From NCBI RefSeq assembly GCF_047675955.1, contig NC_132923.1:85781637-85845636 (forward strand): a stretch of 64,000 bases of DNA, given 5' to 3'. Each line of letters opens with the position of its first letter. Positions within the stretch are counted from its first letter, which is position 1. Source of the DNA: Chlorocebus sabaeus (taxonomy: Eukaryota > Chordata > Mammalia > Primates > Cercopithecidae). This document shows positions 21,661 to 33,490 of the stretch, piece after piece. A program made the position numbers and the translations under genes. The notes below the pieces were generated by a model, which was given only the letters and a program-made list of their open reading frames with translations, searched no databases and was not told the origin of the DNA.

Positions 21661-22140
21661 ATGAAATCACAAATTCAGAGTCTGAATGTAATGGTTAATG
21701 CCACACTAAGATTCTACAGAAAGAATGATAATGCTACAAGAGTGAGACTATTTCACTTCCTTTGGCTATAACTCTTTGCATCAGTCTGTCTTGTAGGCAT
21801 GGCTTTGCAAACATGATTGAAATAAACAAAGGAGTTGGCCACCTACCATTACCCTTGGATATTGTTTAGACAGGTATTGCTACTATTTGCTCTTTTTCTA
21901 TGCTCTTGGATGACATACCCTATTTCTAATTTTCTTTTTTTAGATTCATTAATACATTTAATAAATAAGACCTAACTGGTCTAACAGCCTTTGTTTTACA
22001 GCATTGGCTCTACCTGCTGAATAGAAACTTCAGTATCTGTAGAAGTCATTCCAGAATCTCAATATATGAAAGAATCAGACAGTAATTTAGTTCAGAGCAA
22101 TGCTTTTCAAATACTGTACAGCGAAAAATTGGTTTTATTT
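21661..22140. other. Unassigned stretch
   Basis: Moderately AT-rich; nothing recognised as a gene, RNA or named repeat. Confidence 0.5.
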
Positions 22141-22150
22141 CTTATCGATC

Positions 22151-22156
<6 letters not shown>

Positions 22157-22187
<31 letters not shown>
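22157..22187 (+). repeat. (TA)n microsatellite
   Basis: About 31 bases of alternating A and T lie between the target duplication and the 28-base T-run of the trimeric Alu. Confidence 0.93.
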
Positions 22188-22221
<34 letters not shown>

Positions 22222-22646
22222 GAGACAGTCTTGCTCTGTTGTCCTGGCTGGAGTTCAGTGGTGCCATCTCGGCTCACTGCAATCTCCACTTCCCAGGTTC
22301 CAGTGATTATCATGCCTCAGCCTCCTCCTGAGTAGCTGGGATTACAGGTGTGTACCACCCCACCTGGCTAATTTTTTTTTTTAGACGGAATCTCACTCTG
22401 TTACCCAGGTTGGAGTGCAATGGTGCGATCTCGGCTTACTGCAACTTCCACCTCCCAGGTTCAAACAATTCTCCCTGCCTCAGCCTCCCAAGTAGCTGGG
22501 ATTACAGGTGCCTGCCACCACGCCCAGCTAATTTTTTGTGTTTTTAGTAGAGACAGGGTTTTGCAATGTTGTCCAGGCTGGTCTCAAACTCCTGACATCA
22601 AGCGATCCACTCGCCTCGGCCTCCCAAAGTGCTGGGATTACAGGTG
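22188..22646 (-). mobile_element. Trimeric Alu (left-right-right) with one target duplication
   Basis: Read on the minus strand it runs left monomer, right monomer, A-rich linker, second right monomer, then a 28-base poly-A. The whole composite is bracketed by a single 16-bp duplication, CTTATCGATCATATAC (22141-22156) and CTTATTGATCATATAC (22647-22662). The first ~20 bases of the left monomer are missing. Confidence 0.88.
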
Positions 22647-22662
22647 CTTATTGATCATATAC

Positions 22663-22924
22663 CAATACTTTTGAAAACTAAATAAACATGCATTAGTTAA
22701 AAAAAGAATGGTAAAAGAGATATACAAAAAGCAAGCTAATTTTTATTATTAGATTTGTCAGACATAAAATTATATTAATATTTCAATAAATATAACCAGT
22801 ACAAACATCAAATAGGAATAAGAGACAATTTTAAATTTATGTGTTTTTAATATATTTTTCTTGCCATATTACACTAGCTATAATTTCCACTAAAATGTTG
22901 ACTAAAAGCGGTAAGAGATGGTTT
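22663..22924 (-). mobile_element. AT-rich sequence, ending in ancient L1M antisense
   Basis: The last ~70 bases (AATGTTGACTAAAAGCGGTA, AGAGATGG) match antisense L1 reverse-transcriptase text. The earlier part is unassigned. Confidence 0.45.
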
Positions 22925-23447
22925 CCTTGAATAGAATACAGACCCAGAAATAAAGCCACATACCTGCAGCCATTTTATCTTTGACAAGACTGACAAAAAC
23001 AAGCAATGAGGAGAGAACATGGTATGCAATAAATGGTGCTGGAATAACTGGTTAGCTGTATACAGAAGAATGAAACGAGACCTTTACCTTTCACCATATA
23101 CAAAAATTACCTCAATGTGGATTAAAGATTTAAATGAAAGACCTTAAACTAGAAAAATCCTTCAAGAAAACCTAGGAAATATCCTTCTTGACATTGGCCT
23201 TGGCAAATAATTTTTGGCTAAGTCCCCAAAACCAACTGCAACCAAAACAAAAACTGACAAGTGGGATCTAATTAAAGGGCTTCTGTACAGAAAAAGAAAC
23301 TATCAACAGAGTAAACACACGACCTACAGAATGGGAGGAAATATTTGCAAACTGTGCATCTGACAAAGGTCTAATGTCCAGAATCTATAAGGAATTTAAC
23401 AATTGAACAAGCAAAAAGCAAATAACCCCTTAAAAAATGGGCAAAGG

Positions 23448-23754
23448 GCAAGATGTGGTGGCTCACACCTATAATCCCAGCACTTTGGGAGGCTGAGGTG
23501 AGTGGATCACCTGAGGTCAAGAGTTCGAGACCAGCCTGGCCAAGATGGCAAAACCCCATCTCTACAAAAAATACAAAAATTAGCCGGGCATGGTGGCACA
23601 CACCTGTAGTCCCAGCTACTTGGAGGCTGAGGCATGAGAATCACTTGAACCTGGGAAGCAGAGTTTGCAGTGAGCTGAGATTGTACCACTGCACTCCAGC
23701 CTAGGAGACAGAGTGAGACTCTGTCTCAAAAAACAAAAACAAAAACAAAAAAAC
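23448..23754 (+). mobile_element. Alu in L1
   Basis: A full Alu flanked by GGCAAAGG (23440-23447 and 23755-23762). Confidence 0.92.
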
Positions 23755-23912
23755 GGCAAAGGACATGGACAGACACCCTCAAAAGAAGACATACAAGAGG
23801 CCAGTATACATGAAAAAATATTCCACATCACTAATCATCAGAGAAATGCAAATCAAAAGTGCAATGAGATACCATCTCACACCAGTCGGAATGGTTATTA
23901 TTAAAAAGCCAA

Positions 23913-24217
23913 GGTCAGGCACAGTGGCTCATGCCTGTGATCCCATACTTTGGGAGGCTGAGGCAGGAGGATGACTTGAGTCCACGGGTTCAAGACCAGT
24001 CTAAGTAACATAGTGAGACTCCTCTCTCTATGAAAAAAATAAAATAAAAATAAGTTAGCGAGATGCAGCAGTGTACTCTTATAGTCCCAACTACTAGGGA
24101 GGCTGAGGTGGGAAGATCACTTGAGCCCTGAAGATTAAGGCTGCAGTGATCCATGATCATGCCACTGCACTGCAGCCTGGGCAACAGAGCAAGAACCTTG
24201 TCTTAGGAAAAAAAGAA
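23913..24217 (+). mobile_element. AluJ in L1
   Basis: An older Alu (GGTCAGGCACAGTGGCTCAT; right arm GATTAAGGCTGCAGTGATCC). L1 text resumes at AGAAATCAGATG. Confidence 0.87.
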
Positions 24218-25270
24218 ATCAGATGTCGGCCAGGCTCTGAAGAAAAGAGAATATAACTGTTGCTGGGAATGTAAATTCATTCAGCTACTGTGGAAAGCAA
24301 TTTGGAAATTTCTCAAAGAACTGAAAACAGAGCTACTATTTGACCCAGCAATCCCATTGCTGGGTATACATCCAAAAAGAAATAAATTATTCTATCAAAA
24401 AGATACATGCAATCATATGTTCATTACAGTACTATTCACAAAAGCAAACACATGGAATCAATCTAGGTGCCCATCATTGGTGGATTAAAGAAAACATAGT
24501 ACATATACACTGTGGCATACTATGCAGCCATTAAAAAAGAACAAAATCAGGTCCTTCGCAGCAGCATGAATGCAGTTGGAGGCCATTATCCTAAGTGAAT
24601 TAATGTAGGAACAGAAAAGCAAATATCATGTGTTCTCACTTATAAGTGGTAGCTAAACACTGGGCACTCACACAAAGATGGCAACAATAGAAACAGGGGA
24701 CTACTAGAGGAGGCAGGGAGGGAGGGAGGCAAGGATTGAAAAGCTATTGGGTACTATGTTCAGTACTTAGGTGACAGGATCCGTCATACCCCAAACTTCA
24801 GCATCACACAATATACCCAGGTAACAAATCTGCACATGTACCCCTAAATCTAAAATAAAACTATTTACAAATACTTTGTTAAACATTGTGCATTTGTGTT
24901 CATGAAGACTATTGGTCTATAGATTTCTTGTGATGTCTTTTTCTAGTTTTGTTATCAGAGTAATATTGTCTTCATGAGTTAGGAAGTGTTCCTTCTATTT
25001 TTTGAAAGAGTTTATATATAATTGGCATTATTTCTTCTTTAAATGTTTGATAGAATTTATCAGTGATTCTATCTGAGCCTGTATGTATGCATATATATGC
25101 AATTATATGTGTGTGTGTAATTGTTTTATTACTAATTTATTTCCTTGTTGTATGTCTATTCAGATTTTCTGTTACTTCTTCAGTCAGTTTCGGTAATTAG
25201 TTCTTTTCTAGGAATTTGTCTATATCATCTAAATTGTCTAATTTGGCATAAAGTTGTTTTTCTTTATGTG

Positions 25271-25556
25271 TTTTTTTTTTTTTCTTTTGAGACAGAGTCT
25301 CTGTCGCCCAGGCTGGACTGCAATGACGCCATCTTGGCTCACTTCAGCCTCTGTCTCCCAGGTCCAAGCGATTCTCCTCCCGAGTAGTTGGGATTACAGG
25401 CATGTGCTACCACGCCCAGTTAATTTTTGAATTTTTAGTACAGATGTGGTTTCACCATGTTGGCCAGGCTGGTCTTGAACTCCTGGGCTCAAGTTATCCA
25501 CCCACCTTGGCCTCACAAAGTGCTGGGATTATGGGTGTGAGCTACCATGCCCAGTC
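25271..25556 (-). mobile_element. Alu
   Basis: An antisense Alu with a leading T-run and a short deletion in the right arm (GATTCTCCTCCCGAGTAG). Confidence 0.88.
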
Positions 25557-26235
25557 AGTTCACAGTAATCCCTTTAACCCTGATTTTTTTTTTTTTTTTT
25601 TTTTGGTAGGATTGCCAGTTGGTGGCATAGCCCTTCCTTCATTCCTTATTTTGGTAATTTGGGTCTTGTTTTTCTTTGTCAATCTAGTTAAAGGTTTAAT
25701 AATTTTGTTGATCATCTTAAAGAACCAAATTTTGTTTTCACTGATTTTTAAAGTTGTTTATGTTCTGTTTCATTGATTCTCTCTGCTCTTTATTATTTTC
25801 TTCCTTTTGCTTTCTTTGGGTTTAATTCATTGTGTTTGTTTTGTAGGTTGTATCTTAGATATTGTCTTGAAACCTTTACTTTTTCCTCTAATACATGTGT
25901 TTAAAGCTACATTTTCATCTTGGCCCTGTTTTATCTAAAAATTTTAGTATGTTGTGTTTTCATTTTCATTACCTTCAAAATGTTTTCTAATTTCTCTTGT
26001 GATTTTTTCATTGACCCATGAGTTATTTAAAATTATTTTGTTTAATTGCAAATGTTTGGGGATTTCCCAAATTTGTTTCTTTTGTTGGTTTAGAATTTAG
26101 TTTTATGGACTGGCAAGCATGTGTTTAATGATTACAATCCTTTTGAATTTGGGAACTTGTTTTATATGACCATATGACCTAGCATACGGTCAGTACTGAA
26201 AAACAGTCTATGTGTGCTTGAAAATAAGGTGTATT

Positions 26236-26538
26236 TTTTATTTTTTATTTTTTCTGAGACAGAGTCTGTTCTGTTGCCCAGGCTGGAGTACAGTGGTATA
26301 ATCACAGCTCACTGCAACTTCGACTTCCCAAGCTCAAGTGATCCTATGGCCTCAGCCTCCTGAGTAGCTGGGACTACAGGTGTGAGCCACCATGCCTGGC
26401 TTGGTTTTTAAATTTTTAGTAGAGATGAGGTCTCGCTATGTTGCCCAGGTTGGCCTTGAACTCCTGTCCTCAAACAATTCTCCTACCTCAGCCTCCCAAA
26501 GTGCTGGCATTATAGGCATGAGCCAACATGCCCAGCCA
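26236..26538 (-). mobile_element. AluJ/S
   Basis: An antisense Alu with flanks AAGGTGTATT (26226-26235) and AGGGTGTATT (26541-26550), the likely target duplication. Confidence 0.88.
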
Positions 26539-26834
26539 AGAGGGTGTATTCTGCTGTTGTTGGGTGGACTATTCTAAAAATGCCTCCTAGGACAAGATGG
26601 TTGATAGTGTTAAGTTTTCTCTTTTCTTGTTGATTTTTTGCCTAGTTGTTCTATCAGTTATGAGAATGATATATTGAAATTTGTACCCCACCCTGTTGAA
26701 CTGTCAGTTTCTCCCTTTAATTGTTATTTTTTGCATCATGTATCTCATGCCTCTGTTTTAGATGTATACATATTTTAAATTGCTATATTTCCCTGCTATA
26801 TTGAACCTTTTAACATTATGAAATATGCTTTGTC

Positions 26835-27134
26835 ACCGGGTGTGGTGGCTTACACCTGTAATCCCAGCACTTTGGGAGGCCAAGGCAGGCAGATCACCTG
26901 AGGTTGGGCGTTCGAGACCAGCCTGACCAACATAGAGAAACCCCGTCTCTACTAAATATACAAAATTAGCCAGGCATGTTGGCACATGCCTGTAACCCTA
27001 GCTACTCAAGTGGCTGAGGCAGGAGAATCACTTGAATGTGGGAGGCAGAGGTTGTGGTGAGCCAAGATCGCGCCATTGCACTCCAGCCTGGGCAACAAGA
27101 GGGAAACTCCATCTCAAAAAAAAAAAAAAAAAAT
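26835..27134 (+). mobile_element. AluS
   Basis: A complete Alu with a 17-A tail. Flanks TGCTTTGTC and TACTCTGTC are a diverged duplication. Confidence 0.9.
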
Positions 27135-28496
27135 ACTCTGTCTTAAAATGTATTTTGTGTGATGTCAGTATAGTTACTCTAACTCTCTTATGGTTACTGT
27201 TCCCATGATATACATTTTTTCTATCATTTTAATTCTACTTTTCTATCATTTTACTTTTTACTATTTGTTTCTTTGAATCTAAAGTGTGTCTCTTATAAGC
27301 GGTGTATCATTCTTCAATCTTGCCTTTTAGAAAGAAGCCTGAAATCCTCTGCCTTTTGGTTGGGGTGTTTAGTCTATTTGCATTTCATTCATTATGATGT
27401 CGTTGGATATACATCTGCTGTTTTGGTAATGTCTAATGTCTAATTCATTCCTCTATTTTTTCTTTACTGCATTCTTGTGTTAAATATATTTTAATGTATA
27501 ATTTCAATTCCTTTGTTGATCTTTTCATCTGAATATTTTGTAATTTTTTTCATATTTGTTCTAGAGATCACAATGTGCTTCTTAATAAGACCATCTACTT
27601 CAGGTTAATACTGATTCAACTACAGTAAAATATAGCAACTTCCTTGTGTTAATGTTGTTATATGTATTTATATATGCTTTTAATTCAACAACACAGAGTT
27701 ATGATTATTGCTTCATATAATCTTGTCTTTTAAAGAAATTAAGAAAATAGAAAAATAGATATTTATATAGACTTTTATATTTACCCACATTTTTGCCATT
27801 TCTGATGCTCTTAATTTCTTCCTATGGATTCAAATTACTGTCTTATGTAATTTCTTTTCAGCCTAAAGGACTTCCTTAGTATTTATTATAAGGTGGGTAT
27901 GCTAGCAATGAATTCACTCAGTCTTTATTTAATCTGGGAATATGTTTATTTTCTTTATTCTTATTATAGAATTCTTTGGTGGCAGTTCCCTGACCCTGCC
28001 CCCAGCACTTTGAACATAATCCCACTGCCTTTTTTCCTCCATTGTTCCGATGAGAAGTCAGCTGCTAATCATATTATTGCTTCCCTATCTTTAAATCCAT
28101 TTTTCTCTTGCTCCTTTTGATTTTTGTCTTCATGCCTGTGGTTTGTTGAGCTTCTGGAGTATTTAATATTTTCTTATTTTAATCAAATTTGGGAAGATTT
28201 CAACCATTATGCTTCAGTTAACTGTTCTATCCCTTTCTGCCTCTCCTTTCCTTCTGAGACTTCCACTATACATATGTTGGTATACCACATACATGTTGGT
28301 ACATTTCATTCTTGAAATATAATTTTGCTATACAGTTTTAGGTGGAAAGTTATTTTTTCTCAGCACTTTGAAGGTATTATTTCATTTCTTCTGTCTTCAG
28401 TGATAGCTGCTGGGAGGTCTTCTCCCAGGCCTTAAATATTGTGAGCTGCCCTTTTTCTCTAGAAAGGTGACCTGTACATTTTATCTGGCTATTTTT

Positions 28497-28786
28497 TTTT
28501 TTTTCTTTTTGAGACAGAGTCTTGCTCTATGGCCAGGCTGGAGTGCAATGGCACAATCTCGGCTCACTGCCACTTCTGACTCCCTGGTTCAAGGGATTCT
28601 CCCACCTCAGCCTCCTGAGTAGCTGGGATTACAGGCACACGCCACCATGCCCAGCTAATTTTTTGCATTTTTAGTAGAGACAGGGTTTCACCATGTTGGC
28701 CAGGTTGGTCTCGATCTACTGACCTCATGATCTGCCCACCTCAGCCTCCCAAAGTGCTGGGATTACAGGCGTGAGCCACTGCCCCC
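28497..28786 (-). mobile_element. Alu with target duplication
   Basis: An antisense Alu with GGCTATTTTT repeated at 28487-28496 and 28787-28796. Confidence 0.9.
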
Positions 28787-29078
28787 GGCTATTTTTAAGG
28801 TCTATCCTTTTTCATCTATATGTATGTTTTTAAGTTTCTCAGCAATATATCTAGTAGTAGATTTCATTTCCTTTTTCTTTTTCTTCTACTTATCCTGAGT
28901 AATATGTGCTACGGTTTTCATATCTGTATATCCATGTTTTTCTTCAGTTCTGGAGAATTTTAAGCTAGTATCTCTTCAAGTGTTACATTTCTTCCATTCT
29001 TTCCTGGAATCTACTTAGACATATGTTAGAGCTTCTGACAGCTCTTAAACTCCCTTTAATGTTTTCTTTCTTGCTCTT

Positions 29079-29151
29079 TGTATTAGTCCATTCTCACCCT
29101 GCTATAAATAAATACTGGAAACTGAGTAATCTATAAATAAAAAAGATTTAA
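29079..29151 (-). mobile_element. MST/THE1-type LTR, first part
   Basis: Antisense MaLR LTR start TGTATTAGTCCATTCTCACC, then ACTGGAAACTGAGTAATC. Interrupted by the L1PA that follows; the LTR resumes at 30890. Confidence 0.82.
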
Positions 29152-30889
29152 ACAAGGGATGTGAAGGTCCTCTTCAAGGAGAACTACAAACCATTGCTCA
29201 ACGAAATAAAAGAGGACACAAACAAATGGAAGAACACTCCACGCCCATGGATAGGAAGAATCAATATCGTGAAAATGCTCATACTGCCCAAGGTAATTTA
29301 TAGATTCAATGCCATTCCCATCAAGCTACCAATGACTTTCTTCACAGAATTGGAAAAAACTACTTTAAAGTTCATATGGAACCAAAAAAGAGCCCACATT
29401 GCCAAGACAATCCTAAGCCAAAAGAACAAAGCTGGAGGCATCATGCTACCTGACCTCAAAGTATATTACAAGGCTACAACAAACAAAACAGCATGGTACT
29501 GGTACCAAACCAGAGATATAGACCAATGGAACAGAACAGAGCCCTCAGAAATAACACTACACATCTACGACCATCTGATCTTTGACAAACCTGACAAAAA
29601 CAAGGAATGGAGAAAGGATTTCCTATTTAATAAATGGTGCTGGGAAAACTGGCTCGCCATAAGTAGTAAGCTGAAACTGGATCCCTTCCTTACACCTTAT
29701 TCAAAAATTAATTCAAGGTGGATTAAAGACTTAAATGTTAGACCTAAAACCGTAAAAACCCTAGAAGAAAACGTAGGCAATACCATTCAGAACATAGGCA
29801 TGCGCAATGACTTCATGACTAAAACACAAAAAGCAATGGCAACAGAAGCCAAAATTGACAAATGAGATCTAATTAAACTAAAGAGCTTCTTTCTGCACAG
29901 CAAAAGAAACTGCCATCAGAGTGAACAGGCAACCTACAGAATGGGAGAAAATTTTTGCAATCTATCCATCTGACAAAGGGCTAATATCCAGAATCTATAA
30001 AGAACTTAAACAAATTTACAAGAAAAAATCAAACAACCCCATCAAAAAGTGGGCAAAGGATATGAACAGATACTTTTCAAAAGACGACATTTATGCAGCC
30101 AACAGACACATGAAAAAATGCTCATCATTACTGGCTGTCAGAGAAGTGCAAATCAAAACCACAATGAGATACCATCACACACCAGTTAGAATGGTGATAA
30201 TTAAAAAGTCAGGAAACAACAGGTGCTGGAGAGGATGTGGAGAAATAGGAATACTTTTACATTGTTGGTGGGAGTGTAAACTAGTTCAACCATTGTGGAA
30301 GACAGTGTGGCGATTCCTCAAGTATCTGGAAGTAGAAACACCATTCGACCCAGCCATCCCATTACTGGGTATATTCCCAAAGGATTATAAATCATAGTGC
30401 TATAAAGACACATGCACACTTATGTTTATTGCAGCACTATTCACAATAGCAAAGACTTGGAACCAACCCAAATGTCCATCAACGATAAACTGGATTAAGA
30501 AAATGTGGCACATATATACCATGGAATACTATGCAGCCATAAAAAAGGATGAGTTCATGTCCTTTGTAGCGACATGGATGAAGCTGAAAACCATCATTCT
30601 GAACAAACTATTGCAAGGACAGAAAACCAGACACCACATGTTCTCACTCATAGGTGGGAATTGAACAATGAGAACACTTGGACACAGGGTAGGGAACATC
30701 ACATACCGGGGCCTGTCATGTGGTGTGGGGATGGGGAAGGGATAGCATTAGGAGAAATACCTAATGTAAATGACTGGTTAATGGGTGCAGCAAACCAACA
30801 TGGCACACGTGTACATATGTAAAAAACCTGCACGTTGTGCACATGTACCCTAGAACTTAAAGTATAATTTTTAAAAAAGAGAGAGAGAG
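29152..30889 (+). mobile_element. Young 5'-truncated L1PA element
   Basis: About 1.7 kb covering the C-terminal part of ORF2, the 3' UTR (CTAATGTAAATGA, ACATGTACCCTAGAACTTAA) and an A-rich/(GA)n tail. AGATTTAA at 29144-29151 and 30890-30897 is the target duplication. Divergence is low compared with the other L1s in the window. Confidence 0.93.
29161..30664 (+). pseudogene. L1PA ORF2 C-terminal fragment
   Basis: Encodes the end of L1 ORF2p, the reverse transcriptase/endonuclease of LINE-1. Open from 29161 to a nonsense codon TGA at 29863-29865, where the family has Trp (AKIDKW). A frame at 29921-30397 carries the cysteine-rich motif intact as C-x3-C-x7-H-x4-C (30224-30277; CWRGCGEIGILLHCWWEC). 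The last frame, 30422-30664, ends FSLIGGN and stop, the normal ORF2 terminus. A frameshift separates the last two frames. It lacks the endonuclease and most of the RT domain and cannot mobilise itself. Confidence 0.9.
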
Positions 30890-31003
30890 AGATTTAATTA
30901 GGTCATGGCTCCACAGGCTGTACAGGAAGCATGGCTGGGACGGCCTCAGGAAACATGATCACAGCAAAAAATGATAGGAAGCAAACATGTGTTACATGGC
31001 TCA
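30890..31003 (-). mobile_element. MST/THE1-type LTR, second part
   Basis: Resumes the LTR (CCACAGGCTGTACAGGAAGC, GACGGCCTCAGGAAACATGA, TGTTACATGGCT). The far end is lost; the boundary is approximate. Confidence 0.78.
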
Positions 31004-31157
31004 CAATCTAGTAAGTATCTGCCTAGTGTGAAGAAGGATAATTGCAAAATGCTTGCTACATACCGCCCTTCATTTATGCATGCTGGAATTTTGTTTGCAT
31101 TTTTAACAGGTTTACAGAATTAGGCTTACTTTCAGGTTGTGATACCTTGTTCTTCAA

Positions 31158-31491
31158 ATTTTTTTTTTTTTTTTTCATTTCTGTCTTTTGTTGAGATGGG
31201 GGTGAGGATGGCTTTGCTCTGATGCCCAGGCTGGAGAGCAGTGGTGCAATCATTGGTCACTACAGCCTTGATCCCCTGGGCTCAAGCAAATCTCCTATCT
31301 CAGCCTCCTGAGTAGCTGGGGCTACAAGCACTCACCTCCAAGCCTGGCTGATTTTATTTCCTTTTTTTGTAGTACAGACAAGGTGGTGTTATGTTGCTCA
31401 GGCTGGTCTTGAGCTCCTAGGCTCAAGCAATCCTCCTGCCTTGGCCTCCCAAAGTGTTGGGATTACAGGTATGAGACACTGCACATGGCCT
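31158..31491 (-). mobile_element. AluJ, antisense, diverged
   Basis: A T-run, then GCCCAGGCTGGAGAGCAGTG, GCTCAAGCAATCCTCCTGCC and GGATTACAGGTATGAGACAC. Contains small insertions. Confidence 0.85.
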
Positions 31492-31600
31492 AAATCTCTT
31501 TCAATCGTGCTTGCCCGTAACCTCCATAACCTGTGTTCGATAAGAAACTATATAAAATAATCCCGTTATTTTGAGTAGTGTCATCAGAAATTATTAATAG

Positions 31601-31748
31601 GGGCCAAGCATGGTGGCTCATGCCCATAACCCAGCACTTTGGGAGGCTGAAGTTAGAGGATCACTAAGCTCAGGAGTTCGAGACAAATCTGGGGAACATA
31701 ATGAGATCTCATCTCTTTAAAAATAAATAAATAAATAATTTTAAAAGA
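31601..31748 (+). mobile_element. FLAM (free left Alu monomer) with 15-bp duplication
   Basis: A single Alu monomer with a (AAAT)n tail. The perfect duplication AGAAATTATTAATAG (31586-31600 and 31749-31763) shows it inserted as a monomer, not as a truncated dimer. Confidence 0.9.
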
Positions 31749-31926
31749 AGAAATTATTAATAGACTTTTATTAGAAGAAGAAAACCATATACATCATGTC
31801 TGGATTTCAGTTAACTCTCTCTGGACCTAATCTACTTTGACAACAGATAGTGTATAACACAGGGCATGTTTACTTGATAAGTAACCAATAAAATGAGTAT
31901 TTAATTATATCAAAAACAATACTCTA

Positions 31927-32219
31927 GGCCGGGAGTGGTGTCTCATGACCATAATCCCAGCACTATGGGAGGCCAAGGCCGGTGGATCACCTGAGGTTGG
32001 AGCTCAAGACCAGCCTGACCTACATGGTGAAACCCTGTCTCTACTAAAAATACAAAAATTAGCCAGGCGTGGTGGCCTGTGCCTGTAGTCCCAGCTACTC
32101 AGGAGACTGAGGGAGGAGAATTGTTTGAACCCGGGAGGCCGAGGTTACAGTGAGCCAATATCGCGCCATTATACTACACCCTGGGCGACAGAGTGAGACT
32201 CCATCTCAAAAAAAAAAAA
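31927..32219 (+). mobile_element. AluS
   Basis: A complete Alu (GGCCGGGAGTGGTGTCTCAT) with an A tail. Confidence 0.9.
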
Positions 32220-33220
32220 GTTATCATAAATATTGATAGTTTCCCAATGGTTTAGCTGAGAAAAGCTAGAAGGGATAGCTAACTTGTTAAGTAAGATCAT
32301 CAAGATTTTAAAGGATCTCAACAGGCTGGAATAAGGGACTGACTGATTTCTAATAAGATATTGATTTATAATAATTTCATAAGGGTAAATTATTTTGAAT
32401 TTATTTTCAAAAATGCAGTTTATTAGCTCCAATATATGTGGAAAATATCATAGAGGCATTATTTTGTAGCAAACTTGATATGAATCTTTATATTTTTGCT
32501 GTCTAAAAAGTCAATATTCATCTACATTAATACCATTTAGAATGAATGATTGATTGGGGTTCCTGAAGAGTAGGAAAAAATAAATTTAAAAAAGTAAAAA
32601 TAGAATGACTGGTAATGGTACTAGTCTACTGTGGTCAAAATACTTCTTGAATATGGAATTCAGTTTGGGAATGGTGCACTTTAAGAGACAGAAGAAAAAT
32701 TGGAGCATGTCCAGAAACAAAAAAGTAGAAATGTGAGGAAATTCCACTGTGTACATGAAGAAATTTTGAAGGAAATAGAATATTTAACCAAGGGTGGGGG
32801 GTGGGGAATTAGAACATAATTGGTTTCTTCACATATTTTAAGGCAGCAGTGTAAAAGAGAAGTGCGATTAATTTTGTTTGACTTTAGAAGATAGGATAGA
32901 AACAGGGTAAAACACTCCCACTTGGGCAACAGAGTGAGACCCTACTTCTAAAAGAAATACGGTAGTTTACAGGAGGCAGATTTCAGGAAATAAAATTGTC
33001 TACCTTAATATAGTTCCCTGTCACTGGAGGTACTGAAGTAAAGTCTATATGATCTTTTCTTGAAGATCTTCATGAAGAGTTCAAGTATTTATGAGGAGTT
33101 TTAGTTGAATATGCTGCATCTCCTTAGCCTTTAGATTCTTTGACATTTTACTCGATTAAAAAATTTCAAATATTACTATTTTCTGATACTAGTTAACTTT
33201 CTGAAGGCTTGATATTGGAT
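32220..33220. other. Unassigned stretch with a tiny Alu 3' remnant
   Basis: Mostly unrecognised AT-rich sequence. At 32923-32958 the text TGGGCAACAGAGTGAGACCC is the last few dozen bases of a sense Alu. The minus-strand frames at 32169-32432 and 32681-32929 are not recognisable. Confidence 0.55.
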
Positions 33221-33224
33221 GTTA

Positions 33225-33490
33225 GGAAGACAGCAGAGCATATATTTGATAAGATCATAGACTTTGGAGTGACTGTCTGTGTTTAGGTCTGGCTCTGCCA
33301 CTTACTATTAAAGCTTTGTGATCCTGGTCAAATAAGTTCCATATCTTGGAGGCTTTATCTAGACAAAAGCAATGTGTTTCCTCATTTGTAAAATGAGGAT
33401 AATAGTTCCTACCCAATGAGGTTATTATATAAAGATTTAATTACTTACATCAGTAACAGGTATGTTGTAAGCACTATAAAAGTGTTATTA
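33225..33490 (+). repeat. MIR SINE
   Basis: Follows the MIR order: GGTCTGGCTCTGCCACTTAC, TTTGTGATCCTGGTCAAATA, TTTCCTCATTTGTAAAATGA, GGATAATAGTTCCTACC, then GTAAGCACTATAAAAG. Nearly full length. Confidence 0.88.

Larger units (their letters stand above)
22925..24868 (+). mobile_element. 5'-truncated sense L1 (older L1P type) with two Alus
   Basis: Begins in ORF2 (ATCTTTGACAAGACTGACAA) and runs through GGATTAAAGATTTAAATG, CATCACTAATCATCAGAGAA and CCCATTGCTGGGTATACA. It ends in the L1 3' UTR (AAATCTGCACATGTACCCCT, TAAAATAAAAC). Frames are broken. It interrupts an antisense ancient L1 whose text appears on both sides. The target duplication is not obvious. Confidence 0.85.
24869..29078 (-). mobile_element. 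Ancient L1M/HAL1-like sequence, antisense (ORF2 through ORF1)
   Basis: Reads in antisense through reverse-transcriptase text (ATTTCTTGTGATGTCTTTTT, GTTATCAGAGTAATATTGTC), the endonuclease region (CCTTTTGGTTGGGGTGTTTA), then ORF1-like text with ATTTGGGAAGATTTCAACCA and TCTACTTAGACATATGTTAG. More than one element may be joined. Alus at 25271, 26236, 26835 and 28497 interrupt it. All frames are decayed, so the open frames seen here are not genes. Confidence 0.65.
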
